In this document: positions 1 to 8,459 of the stretch, in pieces | Layout: each line of letters starts with the position of its first letter | Numbering within the stretch: the stretch's first letter is position 1 | Source: JAVBPR01 sp031549485 | GTDB taxonomy: Bacteria; Bacillota; Clostridia; Oscillospirales; Feifaniaceae | Direction: 5' to 3' | NCBI GenBank assembly: GCA_031549485.1 | Contig: JAVBPR010000023.1 | Location: 1 to 64,000 of the forward strand | DNA: 64,000 bases | Program-made: the position numbers and the translations under genes | Notes under the pieces: model-generated | The model's database searches: none | Told to the model about the DNA's origin: nothing | What the model saw: only the letters and a program-made list of their open reading frames with translations

Positions 1-665
1 CAAGCGTCGTTTTTCTTGATTATTTCGCTTGATACCATAAAGCCGGTGCCGGAAACGGCACAGCTTGTCCCCAAAATCATTCTGGAGTTATTCAAAAATT
101 GCGATTCCCGCAAAAACCAAAGTGAATATCCGGCGGAAATCCAGTTGTCGCTGTAGTTTTTCGAGTTTCTGTAACTTGTTATAATTTTATGACCGGCGCA
201 AAATGTTTTGTTCATTTCGCTTATATAATTTTCGTCAAGAAGGTTGTCGGCATCAAATACAAAATAACCGTCAAAAGCATCGAAGGTATATTTTTCTTTA
301 ATGATTCCGAGAAGATAATTAAGCGCATAACCTTTGCCTATTTTTGTGGTGTCAAACCGCTCGAAAACGACAGCGCCGGCATTTCTCGCCGCTGTGGCCG
401 TATTATCGCTGCAATTATCGGCAACTACAAAGGTGGTGATAAATTCGGCGGGATAGGTTTGCTTTTTTATCGTCTCTATAAGCTCGGTGATAACTTTTTC
501 CTCGTTACGGGCGGAAATAAGCACGGCGAATCTGTTGTTTTTTATCGCTACGCTATCGGGCTTTTTTCGTTTGATAAACGGAATAACAATAAACAAAAGC
601 TGATAAAAATAGCAAAGTGAAAAAATAATTGAAACGATTAAATTTATTTTTACTATAATATTCAA
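1..665 (-). CDS. Glycosyltransferase family 2, N-terminal part (runs off the window)
   Basis: Translating the minus strand from a TTG at 665 gives about 221 open codons that continue past base 1, so the C-terminus is missing. The TTG has GGAG about 8 bases upstream. An N-terminal membrane segment (roughly residues 5-30) precedes a GT-A fold: an ARNEE segment near residue 52, then VVADNCSDNT, then FDADN, the nucleotide-sugar/metal-binding DxD-type site. These are hallmarks of GT2 enzymes that transfer a sugar from a nucleotide sugar to a membrane or cell-surface acceptor. Donor and acceptor cannot be told. The next gene on this strand is ribU, about 90 bases upstream; I see no functional link. 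Certain as GT2, unknown in substrate. Confidence 0.85.
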   Translation of the reverse strand, partial: MNIIVKINLIVSIIFSLCYFYQLLFIVIPFIKRKKPDSVAIKNNRFAVLISARNEEKVITELIETIKKQTYPAEFITTFVVADNCSDNTATAARNAGAVVFERFDTTKIGKGYALNYLLGIIKEKYTFDAFDGYFVFDADNLLDENYISEMNKTFCAGHKIITSYRNSKNYSDNWISAGYSLWFLRESQFLNNSRMILGTSCAVSGTGFMVSSEIIKKNDA

Positions 666-753
666 GTTATAAACTCCGGGCAATTAATTTGACATACAGC
701 CAAAAGACATTATATTACATTTTAACCGAAAAAACATGAAAACTTTATTAAGA

Positions 754-1428
754 TTATATTATACCCTTTAAAACCAAAATAAGCGCAATACAGGTGACGA
801 CAATAAAAAGCGAAAAAAGGGTAAGCCCAAGATATTTGGATTTTTTGTTTTCGTTTGACTGCGGCAGAAGGTGGGTTTTTCGAAACATACCGACAACCGG
901 CTTATATAAAATCATAATAAGTGACGAATTAAGTATCCCTTTAATTAAGTTGAAAGGAAGAAATACCGGGAGAAGCATTGAGGTTACCATCTCGCGCATT
1001 GCGGGGATGGCCTCCGGCGAAGTCGACATATATAAAGGAGCTATAAAATAATTCCAAAGGAGCATAACCGCCGTAAATGTAAAGACTCCGCTCACAAGCC
1101 CGATTATCGCGCCTTTTACCGTGTGTTTTGATTTATAAATGAAGGCGGCGGTGCATGCAAACGAGCAGGAAGCAAAAAGATTCATTATGAAGCCGATAAA
1201 ACCTGCCTCGCTCACCGTAAACATCTCGATAAGGCAAACGACCAGCGAGATGAGTAAAGACGCCAAAGGCCCAAAGATAAAACCGCCTATGGTGACGACC
1301 ACATCCTTAGGGTCGTATTTTAAAAACGGCGCCGCCGAAAATAGCGGGATGCGGGTCGCGACGACGGCAACAAATGCCAAAGCGCACAGCATCGAAATGG
1401 TAACAAGTTTTGAAACGTTTTTTTTCAT
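754..1428 (-). CDS. ribU: Riboflavin ECF transporter substrate-binding subunit RibU
   Basis: A 224-residue hydrophobic protein with about six membrane segments, typical of S components of energy-coupling-factor transporters. RibU binds riboflavin in the membrane and works with the shared EcfA/A'/T module, which is not in this window. The early MLCALAFVAVVATRIPL segment and the KYDPKDVVV stretch after the first helix fit the RibU family. The decisive evidence is an FMN riboswitch directly upstream. The start is the ATG at 1428, preceded by GGAGG; a longer reading from 1455 would begin inside the attenuator hairpin. A charged stretch near residues 186-197 precedes a final membrane helix. Confidence 0.93.
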   Translation of the reverse strand: MKKNVSKLVTISMLCALAFVAVVATRIPLFSAAPFLKYDPKDVVVTIGGFIFGPLASLLISLVVCLIEMFTVSEAGFIGFIMNLFASCSFACTAAFIYKSKHTVKGAIIGLVSGVFTFTAVMLLWNYFIAPLYMSTSPEAIPAMREMVTSMLLPVFLPFNLIKGILNSSLIMILYKPVVGMFRKTHLLPQSNENKKSKYLGLTLFSLFIVVTCIALILVLKGII

Positions 1429-1441
1429 ATTGAATCCTCCG

Positions 1442-1482
1442 AAAAATAATAACACCCGAAAAAGCTTTGCCTTTCAGGTGTT
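1442..1482 (-). terminator. Attenuator hairpin between FMN riboswitch and ribU
   Basis: On the minus strand an 11-base-pair stem (AACACCTGAAA paired with TTTTCGGGTGTT, one G-U) is followed by ATTATTTTT. It lies between the aptamer and the ribU ribosome-binding site, so it is probably the intrinsic terminator that forms when FMN is bound. The regulatory direction is inferred from known FMN riboswitches. Confidence 0.75.
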
Positions 1483-1508
1483 AAATAATTTAAGGGAGTA
1501 ATTTAACA

Positions 1509-1620
1509 CGCCTTCTCTCATCCAGACTGTAAACTGTCGGTTTCGGAATCACACCGAATCATGTGCGCAAGCACTCGCGGACTATACCGCCGGTCGGGAA
1601 TTTCACCCTGCCCTGAAGAC
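1509..1620 (-). ncRNA. FMN riboswitch (RFN element)
   Basis: The minus strand carries the conserved RFN blocks in order: CAGGGCAGGGTGAAATTCCC, GACCGGCGGTA, AGTCCGCGAG, a variable arm, then GATTCCGAAACCGACAGT and AGTCTGGATGAGAGAAGG. These form the multi-branched FMN aptamer. It lies 80 bases upstream of ribU and is followed by a terminator hairpin, so ribU should be switched off when FMN is plentiful. Confidence 0.97.
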
Positions 1621-1642
1621 AAATATATTTAAGTGTAATAAT

Positions 1643-1671
1643 ATTTTATTAGCAAGCAATTATAAAGTCAA
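1643..1671 (-). promoter_or_regulatory. Sigma-A promoter for the FMN riboswitch/ribU transcript
   Basis: Minus strand: TTGACT (1671-1666), 17-base spacer, TAAAAT (1648-1643). It sits about 23 bases upstream of the aptamer, as expected. Together with the riboswitch and attenuator, and the opposite-facing upstream region of the next gene, this accounts for the 331-base gap 1429-1759. Confidence 0.75.
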
Positions 1672-1718
1672 CAATATTATTTTTTAATTTTATATTGATA
1701 TAGTTTTTGATTTATTAT

Positions 1719-1732
1719 ACTATATATAGTAG
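1719..1732. repeat. Perfect 14-base palindrome upstream of the SLH gene
   Basis: TACTATATATAGTA overlaps a candidate -10 (TATACT, about 1716-1721) about 40 bases before the start of the SLH protein gene. It could be a repressor site or simply AT-rich chance; no regulator is identified. Confidence 0.35.
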
Positions 1733-1759
1733 AAAAATAGTATTTTAAGGAGAATTAGC

Positions 1760-3922
1760 ATGAAAAGGTTAACTGCGCTTTTTATTTGCATTGTTATGGT
1801 TTTTTCCACTTGCATTACTGCGGTTGCAGCGAATCCGTTTACCGATGTTGACCCCGAAAACTATTCCTGGGCGGTCGAACACATCGATTATTTTGTCGAA
1901 AGCGGAGTTGTCGACGGAATTTCGCCGACCGAGTTTTCTCCGAATACTAACGTAACAAGGGAGCAGTTTGCAAAACTCCTTATCCTGACCTTCAAACTAA
2001 AAGAGGTAAAACCCGCAACGGCTGATTTTTCGGATGTTAAGCCCGAAAAGTGGTCTTACGGTTATATTGAGGCCGTCAAAGATTACATGACGCATGAAAC
2101 AAAAATCGACGGCAGCAAATGGTTCCGTCCGGAAGAATTTGCAACAAGAGAAGAAATCGCTTCTGCGGTTGTAAAAATGCTCGGGCTTACTTCGGAAGAC
2201 GTTCTTGACCTTGATTATGCAAAAAACAAATTCAAGGATTTTGACAAGGTTTCCGCGGAGTTTCGAGAGGATGTAAATATCGCGGCTGAATACGGGATTA
2301 TCGAAGGCATGACAGAAAACACCTTCGAGCCGGACAAGGGTATCACCCGTGCCGCCGCCGTTGTAATGCTCTCCCGCGCTGCGAAATTTTCGACGCAGTC
2401 TATTTATAACAAGCTCAGCTTTACCGTGAAAGAAGACGAGAGCAGCACAGCGAGCACAAGAGTTTTGATTATCACCGGCCCTGAAAACGCCACTTTTAAG
2501 GTAGACGGCAAAACATATAAACTCCAAAGCCTAAATAACACCCTTGGGCAATATAAACTCACGCATACGTTTACCGGAGAGGGCAAGGCGGTATACGAAG
2601 TCACCGCAACTCTGGACGGCGTCAAGACCGAATTTAAGATAGTTCTTGTAAGGCAGGTGGACAAGCCTGTTCTAATCGTTGACGAATATGAAAAGGTCGT
2701 TTACGAGCCGGAGTATACTTTTACCGGGATTGCCGAGGATAGCTACGATTATAACGTCAAAATATATATGAACGGCGAGTATATTGATTTCAAAACTTTC
2801 AGCAAAAAGGTCACCCTTGCAAAAGGGGATAATACCTTTGTTTTCTATGCGCAAAACAGTGCAGGCAAGAAAAGCGACGAAGTCATAGTAAAGATTTATT
2901 ATGAAGCGGGGCTTCCGGTTGTAAGGCTTGACGAAATCCCGGCGACAACCACGAACGAAAAGGTCACGATTTCCGGAACGGTTACCGATCCGGACAATCT
3001 CAAAGTTACCGTTATAATCAATAATGAAACCATTAGCGAGGGAACCGTTTTTTCAAAAGAATATACGCTTAAGGCGGGAGATAATACTTTTGAAATTTAT
3101 GCGATAAACAGTAATGGCAGAAAAAGCCCGGTAAAAACGGTTAAAATAAACTATAATATCGTTGTTCCGATTATCGAGCTTGATAATCTCAAAACCGAAT
3201 CGGATTCCGAATATTTTGTGATTTCTGGAAGAATCAAAAACGGGCTTGACTGCGATATTTTCATAAACGATGCAAATGTCGGACGGGGGGCTAGTTTTTC
3301 AAAAAGCGTTAAACTTGTAAGAGGAGAGAATATCGTCACAATCCGCGCTGTTTCCCGTGCAAACGGAAAATCAAGCGAAACGCTCACCCATGTCGTGTAT
3401 TTCGAACCGGCCAAACCGATAGTCACCCTTGAACCGATTCAAGCGACTACGAAAGTCGGCGGGGTTATGCTTGTCGGGTATGTCAGCGATATTAACGATC
3501 CAGATGTAAATATATTTATAAACGGTGTTCATATTGGCGTCGGCAATTTTGAAAAGTATTACGAGCTTACCCTCGGCGGCAACGCATTTACCGTTATTGC
3601 GATAAACAAATACGGCATAAAATCCGATCCGGTTGTCGCGAAAATTATTTATGCGCCCGATGTACCGATTATCTACCTTGATTCATCGATTCCGACCATA
3701 ACGTATTCGGATACAATCGATATAAAAGGATATTTAATAGATTTCGATATAGATTGCAAACTGTATATTAACGACAGCAAGGTTTCATTCCTTATGGACG
3801 GAAGTTTCTCAAGAAAGGTCAAACTTACTCTCGGGGAAAACCTCATAACGGTTAAGGCGGTAAATAAAGCCGGGGCGGAAAGCGTAAAGCAAATCACGGT
3901 TACTTACGCAAAATATGCATAA
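1760..3922 (+). CDS. Secreted S-layer-homology protein with tandem Ig-like repeats
   Basis: A 720-residue exported protein. Residues 1-24 are a signal peptide ending near AVAA. Three SLH domains follow (about 25-85, 87-150, 155-215), each with the FxDV...A..Y/F...G......F.P....TR pattern; SLH triplets bind pyruvylated secondary cell-wall polymers. From about 220 to the end come one diverged and five clear beta-sandwich modules of about 83 residues, each built around an I-NG/D core, a LxxGxNxFxxxAxNxxG motif and a final K.xYx strand, like bacterial Ig-like or glucodextranase-B modules. There is no catalytic domain, so a structural or adhesive surface role is likely. RBS AAGGAG precedes the ATG. 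metK follows after only 12 bases. Confidence 0.9.
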   Translation: MKRLTALFICIVMVFSTCITAVAANPFTDVDPENYSWAVEHIDYFVESGVVDGISPTEFSPNTNVTREQFAKLLILTFKLKEVKPATADFSDVKPEKWSYGYIEAVKDYMTHETKIDGSKWFRPEEFATREEIASAVVKMLGLTSEDVLDLDYAKNKFKDFDKVSAEFREDVNIAAEYGIIEGMTENTFEPDKGITRAAAVVMLSRAAKFSTQSIYNKLSFTVKEDESSTASTRVLIITGPENATFKVDGKTYKLQSLNNTLGQYKLTHTFTGEGKAVYEVTATLDGVKTEFKIVLVRQVDKPVLIVDEYEKVVYEPEYTFTGIAEDSYDYNVKIYMNGEYIDFKTFSKKVTLAKGDNTFVFYAQNSAGKKSDEVIVKIYYEAGLPVVRLDEIPATTTNEKVTISGTVTDPDNLKVTVIINNETISEGTVFSKEYTLKAGDNTFEIYAINSNGRKSPVKTVKINYNIVVPIIELDNLKTESDSEYFVISGRIKNGLDCDIFINDANVGRGASFSKSVKLVRGENIVTIRAVSRANGKSSETLTHVVYFEPAKPIVTLEPIQATTKVGGVMLVGYVSDINDPDVNIFINGVHIGVGNFEKYYELTLGGNAFTVIAINKYGIKSDPVVAKIIYAPDVPIIYLDSSIPTITYSDTIDIKGYLIDFDIDCKLYINDSKVSFLMDGSFSRKVKLTLGENLITVKAVNKAGAESVKQITVTYAKYA

Positions 3923-3934
3923 ACGGAGAAATAA

Positions 3935-5101
3935 ATGAGAAGATTTTTTACATCGGAATCGGTCACAGAAGGGCATCCCGACAAGATATGCGACCAAATC
4001 GCCGATTCAATTTTGGATGAAATTCTAAAGGACGATCCGAAAGCAAGGGTTGCCTGCGAAGTATCGGTTACAACCGGGCTTGCACTTGTTTTCGGGGAAA
4101 TATCAACATCTACATATGTCGATATTCCGAAAATCGCAAGGCAGGCGGTCCGCGAAATTGGATACACCCGCGCGAAATACGGATTTGACGCAGAAACCTG
4201 CGCGGTTATTTCGGCTATCGACGAGCAGTCGCCCGATATAGCGCAGGGAGTAGACAAAGCTCTGGAGTATCGCGGCGGAGAACACGGCGACTTTGAGACC
4301 GGCGCGGGTGACCAGGGAATGATGTTCGGTTATGCTTGTGACGAAACACCGGAGCTTATGCCGCTTCCGATTTCGCTTGCGCACAAACTTGCAAAAAAAC
4401 TTACGGACGTCAGGAAAAGCGGAAAAATTCCGTATATTTTGCCGGACGGCAAAACCCAGGTAACGGTTGAGTATATCGACGACAAACCGGCGCGAGTCGA
4501 TACCGTCGTCGTTTCAACCCAGCACACGGCAGAGGCGGATGTTGAAAGTCTTCGCAAAGCAATTATGGACGAAGTTATCAAGGTGACCGTTTCGCCCGAA
4601 ATGATTGATGAAAAAACCAAATTTTATATTAACCCGACAGGACGGTTCGTCGTCGGCGGACCGCAGGGCGACAGCGGACTCACCGGCAGGAAAATAATTG
4701 TTGATACCTACGGCGGATACGCGGCGCACGGCGGCGGAAGTTTTTCGGGGAAAGATCCGACCAAGGTTGACCGAAGCGGCGCATACGCGGCGAGGTATCT
4801 TGCCAAAAACGTTGTCGCGGCGGGGCTTGCGCGAAAATGCCAGGTTGAAATTGCTTATGCGATTGGCGTCGCAAAACCTATTTCGCTTCTCGTCGACACT
4901 TACGGAACCGGCACAATCTCGGACGAAGAAATCGCAAAAAGACTTTCGGATAATTTTGATTTGCGGCCCGAGGCGATTATTCAGTCTTTCGGCCTTAGAA
5001 AACCGATATTTAAAGCGCTTGCGACATACGGACATATGGGCCGCGAAGATCTCGGCGTTGCGTGGGAAAAACGCGATTTAGCAGAAAAAATCAAACTTTA
5101 A
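3935..5101 (+). CDS. metK: S-adenosylmethionine synthase MetK
   Basis: 388 residues, the normal family length (about 380-400). It condenses methionine and ATP into S-adenosylmethionine, the cell's methyl donor; cytosolic. Signatures are HPDKICDQIAD near residue 10, the GAGDQGMMFGYA loop near residue 125, and the phosphate-binding GGGSFSGKDPTKVDRS region near residue 268. Start ATG has GGAGA 8 bases upstream. The 12-base gap from the SLH gene suggests co-transcription, and no SAM or T-box leader is seen before it, unlike many Firmicute methionine genes. Confidence 0.98.
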   Translation: MRRFFTSESVTEGHPDKICDQIADSILDEILKDDPKARVACEVSVTTGLALVFGEISTSTYVDIPKIARQAVREIGYTRAKYGFDAETCAVISAIDEQSPDIAQGVDKALEYRGGEHGDFETGAGDQGMMFGYACDETPELMPLPISLAHKLAKKLTDVRKSGKIPYILPDGKTQVTVEYIDDKPARVDTVVVSTQHTAEADVESLRKAIMDEVIKVTVSPEMIDEKTKFYINPTGRFVVGGPQGDSGLTGRKIIVDTYGGYAAHGGGSFSGKDPTKVDRSGAYAARYLAKNVVAAGLARKCQVEIAYAIGVAKPISLLVDTYGTGTISDEEIAKRLSDNFDLRPEAIIQSFGLRKPIFKALATYGHMGREDLGVAWEKRDLAEKIKL

Positions 5102-5178
5102 TTTATAAAACAGCAGCGGTAGCAAAAATAAAAAATCGTCATAAAATGAAGAAATGAAGTTTTTTGGAGGCGATTTTT

Positions 5179-5463
5179 TTGGAAATGATTTCTTTTGCGG
5201 TTCTTTTGCTATTTGCCTGCTACGGTCTTTTCAACCTGCTTTTTAACATTTGGATTACGCTTATCGGGAAAAACGGAAGCATCTCCACCTTATTTTGTTA
5301 TTGCAAGGAATGCAACGCCGAATTTGCCGCGAGAAGGCTTATCAGCTTATCGGAAAGCGAAAGTTTTGATTGCTTTTTGGTCATGGACGAAAAACCAGGA
5401 TTCGATATAGGGGTTAAGGTTTTGACCGTTGAAGAACTGCAGGACTCGCTAAAAAACAAATAA
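5179..5463 (+). CDS. Small membrane-anchored protein, function unknown
   Basis: About 94 residues with one strongly hydrophobic N-terminal helix (about residues 4-30) and a cytosolic tail containing CYCKECNAEF, three cysteines that could bind a metal, followed by a charged acidic stretch. I place the start at TTG 5179 because GGAGG lies at 5166-5170 with an 8-base gap; the ATG at 5185 is an alternative. A frame-continuous TTG at 5164 would overlap the Shine-Dalgarno sequence. I do not recognise the family. It lies between metK and recD2 and ends in a strong hairpin. Likely real because it has a good RBS and tight spacing, but no function can be given. Confidence 0.6.
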   Translation: MEMISFAVLLLFACYGLFNLLFNIWITLIGKNGSISTLFCYCKECNAEFAARRLISLSESESFDCFLVMDEKPGFDIGVKVLTVEELQDSLKNK

Positions 5464-5468
5464 CTGTA

Positions 5469-5500
5469 ACTAAGCGGCATTTTTGCCGCTTAGTGTCTAT
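5469..5500 (+). terminator. Hairpin between the small membrane protein and recD2
   Basis: Perfect 11-base-pair stem ACTAAGCGGCA / TGCCGCTTAGT with a TTTT loop. The following GTCTATTT is a poor U-tract, so termination may be partial. It lies just upstream of the recD2 ribosome-binding site. Confidence 0.55.
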
Positions 5501-5516
5501 TTGGAAGAGGAAAAAA

Positions 5517-7706
5517 TTGAAGATAAACGCAGTTATCGAAAAGGTGAGATATCACAATGAAACCGACGGCAGAAGCATTTTTTCCTGCCGAGGTGAGGAC
5601 GAATTTACCGTTATCGGACATTCGGTGCTTGCTATTCCCGGGCTTCGGATTGAAGCGGAGGGCGAATTCGCTGAGTATAGTGATTTCGGCGAGCAGTTTG
5701 GCGCCGAAATAATATCGGTTTTTCTGCCTGAAGATGAGGAGGGAATAAGGGCTCTTCTTTCCTCCGGCGCGCTCAAAGGCGTCGGCAAAGTCACGACCGA
5801 AAGAATTATCGAAAAGCACGGCGCAAAAGCGCTTGAAGTAATTGAGAGCGACAGCATGCAGCTTCTCGATATAAAAGGCATGTCAAAAAATAAATGCGAA
5901 GAAATAAGCGAAGCGTTCAAGGCGATAAAAGGCACCCTCGCGTCGCTTTTGGAGATGCGCCGCTTTGAGCTTCCGCAGATTAGCGAAATAATGCTTCAAA
6001 AGGCATTCGGGATAAAAGCCGTGTCGGTTATACTTAATAATCCTTACGCTCTTTGCGAAGGCGATTACAATATCGATTTTCCGAAAGCGGACCAAATAGC
6101 TACTGAAGCAGGAATTTCGGATTCTGATAAAATCCGCATAGAGGCCGGACTTAAACATGTTTTACGGCACAATCTTGATAACGGACACACCTTTATTCCC
6201 ATGGAGCCGCTTTGCAAAACGACAGGCCGCCTGCTTTCGGTGGATGTCGAGTTGGTTGAAGAGCGGCTGTTTGAGCTTACAGAGGAAAAAGAACTTGTTT
6301 TGCGCGATATTTACGGATATGAAGCTGTGTATCTGCCCGAGTATTATGCGTTCGAAGATGGGACGGCGGAAATGCTCACTGCGCTCGATAAATGCTATAG
6401 CGGCGCATCGCTTCAAAATATCGACCTGCTAATTTCGGGAATCGAAGAAAAATATGATATAAAGTATGCGGATTTGCAAAAAAGAGCAATCCGCGACTCG
6501 GTTATGAGCGGCGTTTTTATTCTAACCGGCGGTCCCGGAACAGGAAAAACAACAACGCTAAACGGGATAATCGCAGCTTTCGAAACGCTCGGCAAAAAAA
6601 TTGTGCTCGCGGCGCCGACGGGACGCGCGGCAAAAAGGCTTGCGGATATAACGGGAAGAGCGAGCAGTACCATTCACCGCCTTCTTGAATTCAGCGGCGA
6701 CGGCAAAACGGTGAGGAGAAACAGCAAGAACAAACTCGAATATGAAGTTATTATCATCGATGAAGCCTCGATGATTGACATTTCGCTTGCGTATATGCTT
6801 TTATCGGCGGTAAAAGAGGGGACAAGCCTTGTTTTTGTCGGCGACAGAAATCAGCTTCCGTCGGTCGGCGCGGGAAACTTTTTAAAAGATATGATAAACT
6901 CCGGCTGTTTTTCGCTGTGCGAGCTTAGCGAGATTTTCCGCCAGTCGCGCGACAGCAGCATTGTTGTAAATTCCCATTTGCTTCTTGAGGATGAAGAAAT
7001 GGATTTAGACGCGAAATCGGGCGATATGTTTTTTGTCGGAAGGGAAACAAAAGAAATCACGGCGGACACGGTTATCGACCTTTGCGTAAACCGCCTGCCG
7101 AAAAATATGGGAATTGATCCGTTTTTTGATTTACAGATTCTTTGCCCGAGCAGGAAAGGCGATATTGGAACTGAAAGCCTTAATATGAGGCTTCAAAGCA
7201 TTCTTAACCCGGCCGCGCCCGATAAAAAGGAAATCAAAATTTACGGCAAGATTTTTCGCCGCGGCGACAAGGTAATGCAAATAAAAAATAATTACGACAT
7301 GATTTTTGTAAAAGAGGATACCGGCGAAATCGGAGCCGGAATTTATAACGGCGATATCGGGATTATCGGAGAGATAAATAAAACGTCGAATTCGGCAACA
7401 ATCCGATTTGACGACAGGATTTGCGAATATCCTTTTATGTTTTTTTCTCAGCTTGATCATGCCTATGCCATAACCGTTCATAAATCGCAGGGGAATGAGT
7501 ACCCGGCAGTGATACTGCCCGTTTGGTTCGGGCACGAAAAACTTCAAAACAGAAATCTTTTATATACTGCGATAACGAGGGCAAGGGAGTTGTTTGTTCT
7601 TTGCGGAAGCAGGGACGCTATTAATAAAATGGCGAGAAATGATTGCGAAAGCAAGCGTTTTAGCGGGCTTTGTCCGATTTTGGAGGAGCTATCAGGTGAG
7701 AATTGA
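5517..7706 (+). CDS. recD2: RecD2-type ATP-dependent DNA helicase (RecD/TraA family)
   Basis: About 729 residues. RecD2 is a 5'-3' superfamily 1B helicase found in bacteria without RecBC, acting in replication-fork and repair work. An OB-like N-terminal part is followed by paired helix-hairpin-helix segments (LKGVGKVTTERI and LLDIKGMSKNK, about residues 85-130), Walker A GGPGTGKTTTLNG near residue 340, Walker B IIIDEASMID, a GDRNQLPSVGAG motif III, and C-terminal VHKSQGNEYPAV and LLYTAITRAR motifs. The start is TTG 5517 with GGAAGAGG upstream; a GTG at 5493 lies inside the preceding hairpin and is unlikely. Overlaps comF by 11 bases. AddAB is encoded elsewhere in the window, consistent with RecD2 not being part of a RecBCD complex. 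Confidence 0.95.
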   Translation: MKINAVIEKVRYHNETDGRSIFSCRGEDEFTVIGHSVLAIPGLRIEAEGEFAEYSDFGEQFGAEIISVFLPEDEEGIRALLSSGALKGVGKVTTERIIEKHGAKALEVIESDSMQLLDIKGMSKNKCEEISEAFKAIKGTLASLLEMRRFELPQISEIMLQKAFGIKAVSVILNNPYALCEGDYNIDFPKADQIATEAGISDSDKIRIEAGLKHVLRHNLDNGHTFIPMEPLCKTTGRLLSVDVELVEERLFELTEEKELVLRDIYGYEAVYLPEYYAFEDGTAEMLTALDKCYSGASLQNIDLLISGIEEKYDIKYADLQKRAIRDSVMSGVFILTGGPGTGKTTTLNGIIAAFETLGKKIVLAAPTGRAAKRLADITGRASSTIHRLLEFSGDGKTVRRNSKNKLEYEVIIIDEASMIDISLAYMLLSAVKEGTSLVFVGDRNQLPSVGAGNFLKDMINSGCFSLCELSEIFRQSRDSSIVVNSHLLLEDEEMDLDAKSGDMFFVGRETKEITADTVIDLCVNRLPKNMGIDPFFDLQILCPSRKGDIGTESLNMRLQSILNPAAPDKKEIKIYGKIFRRGDKVMQIKNNYDMIFVKEDTGEIGAGIYNGDIGIIGEINKTSNSATIRFDDRICEYPFMFFSQLDHAYAITVHKSQGNEYPAVILPVWFGHEKLQNRNLLYTAITRARELFVLCGSRDAINKMARNDCESKRFSGLCPILEELSGEN

Positions 7707-8391
7707 CCGTCTTCTTAAAAACATGCTTTTCCCGCCGGTTTGCGTATTTTGCCTTCGCCCGGCGCTTTCCGAGACAGGTCCGTGCAAAGCGTGTTTATCT
7801 GAAATACCTTATATAACCGAGCCAATATGCGAAGTGTGCGGATTTGAAAAGCACGGGTGCGCCTGCAAAGAAAAGGTTCTCGGCTATGACAGAGCGCTTG
7901 GCGTTTATCATTATGAGGGATATGCCAAAGAAGCGCTTCTCCGTTTTAAAAGAAATGCATATAAAAGCACGGTAGAGCAGTTTTCGGAGCAACTTGCGCA
8001 GACGATAAACTTTCGATATAAAGGTGTAAAGTTCGATGCTGTCTGCTGCGTTCCGATGACAGAAAAAGACCTTTACAGGCGAGGGTATAATCAGTCGGAA
8101 CTTCTCGCTCGCAAAGCAGCGGAGAAAATCGGGGCAAAGTTCAAAAATCTGCTTTGCAAAACAAGAGAAACCAAACAGCAGAAGCTGTGTGACAATATCG
8201 GAAGATTTGCGAATGTTCTCGGCTCTTTCGACCTGCGCAAAGGCGAGCGGGCATATGGAAATATTCTGCTGATTGACGATATCAGGACTTCGGGAGCAAC
8301 TTTATCCGAGTGTTCGAAAACTTTGAAACTCGCAGGAGCCGAAAAAGTTTACTGCGCCTGTTTGGCGCTCGCGGGAAATGATGAAAATTAA
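7696..8391 (+). CDS. comF: ComF family phosphoribosyltransferase-like protein
   Basis: 231 residues. ComFC proteins pair a zinc-ribbon with a type I phosphoribosyltransferase fold and are needed for DNA uptake and recombination steps in competent bacteria. Zinc-type cysteines are seen in CVFC, CKAC, CEVCG and CAC within the first 60 residues, and the PRPP-binding loop appears as ILLIDDIRTSGAT near residue 195. Start GTG 7696 follows GGAGG and overlaps the end of recD2, indicating translational coupling; a longer reading from 7594 would sit deep inside recD2. The N-terminal RIDRLLKNMLFPPVC is typical of the family. Confidence 0.93.
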   Translation: MRIDRLLKNMLFPPVCVFCLRPALSETGPCKACLSEIPYITEPICEVCGFEKHGCACKEKVLGYDRALGVYHYEGYAKEALLRFKRNAYKSTVEQFSEQLAQTINFRYKGVKFDAVCCVPMTEKDLYRRGYNQSELLARKAAEKIGAKFKNLLCKTRETKQQKLCDNIGRFANVLGSFDLRKGERAYGNILLIDDIRTSGATLSECSKTLKLAGAEKVYCACLALAGNDEN

Positions 8392-8394
8392 AAC

Positions 8395-8423
8395 TTGAAA
8401 TATTGTATTTTTGCCTATATAAT
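8395..8423 (+). promoter_or_regulatory. Sigma-A promoter of mreB
   Basis: TTGAAA (8395-8400), exact 17-base spacer, TATAAT (8418-8423). It begins just after the comF stop and lies 37 bases before the mreB start, so mreB can be expressed independently of recD2-comF. Confidence 0.85.
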
Positions 8424-8459
8424 AAAGTTTATCTACTTTACATGAATAGGAGAAACAAA

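Noticed and set aside
3900..3934. SAM riboswitch or T-box before metK
   Set aside because: Only 12 bases separate the SLH gene from metK; no room for an aptamer and no conserved blocks.
4514..5035. 173-codon frame antisense to metK
   Set aside because: Overlaps highly conserved MetK motifs in full; no RBS or domain.
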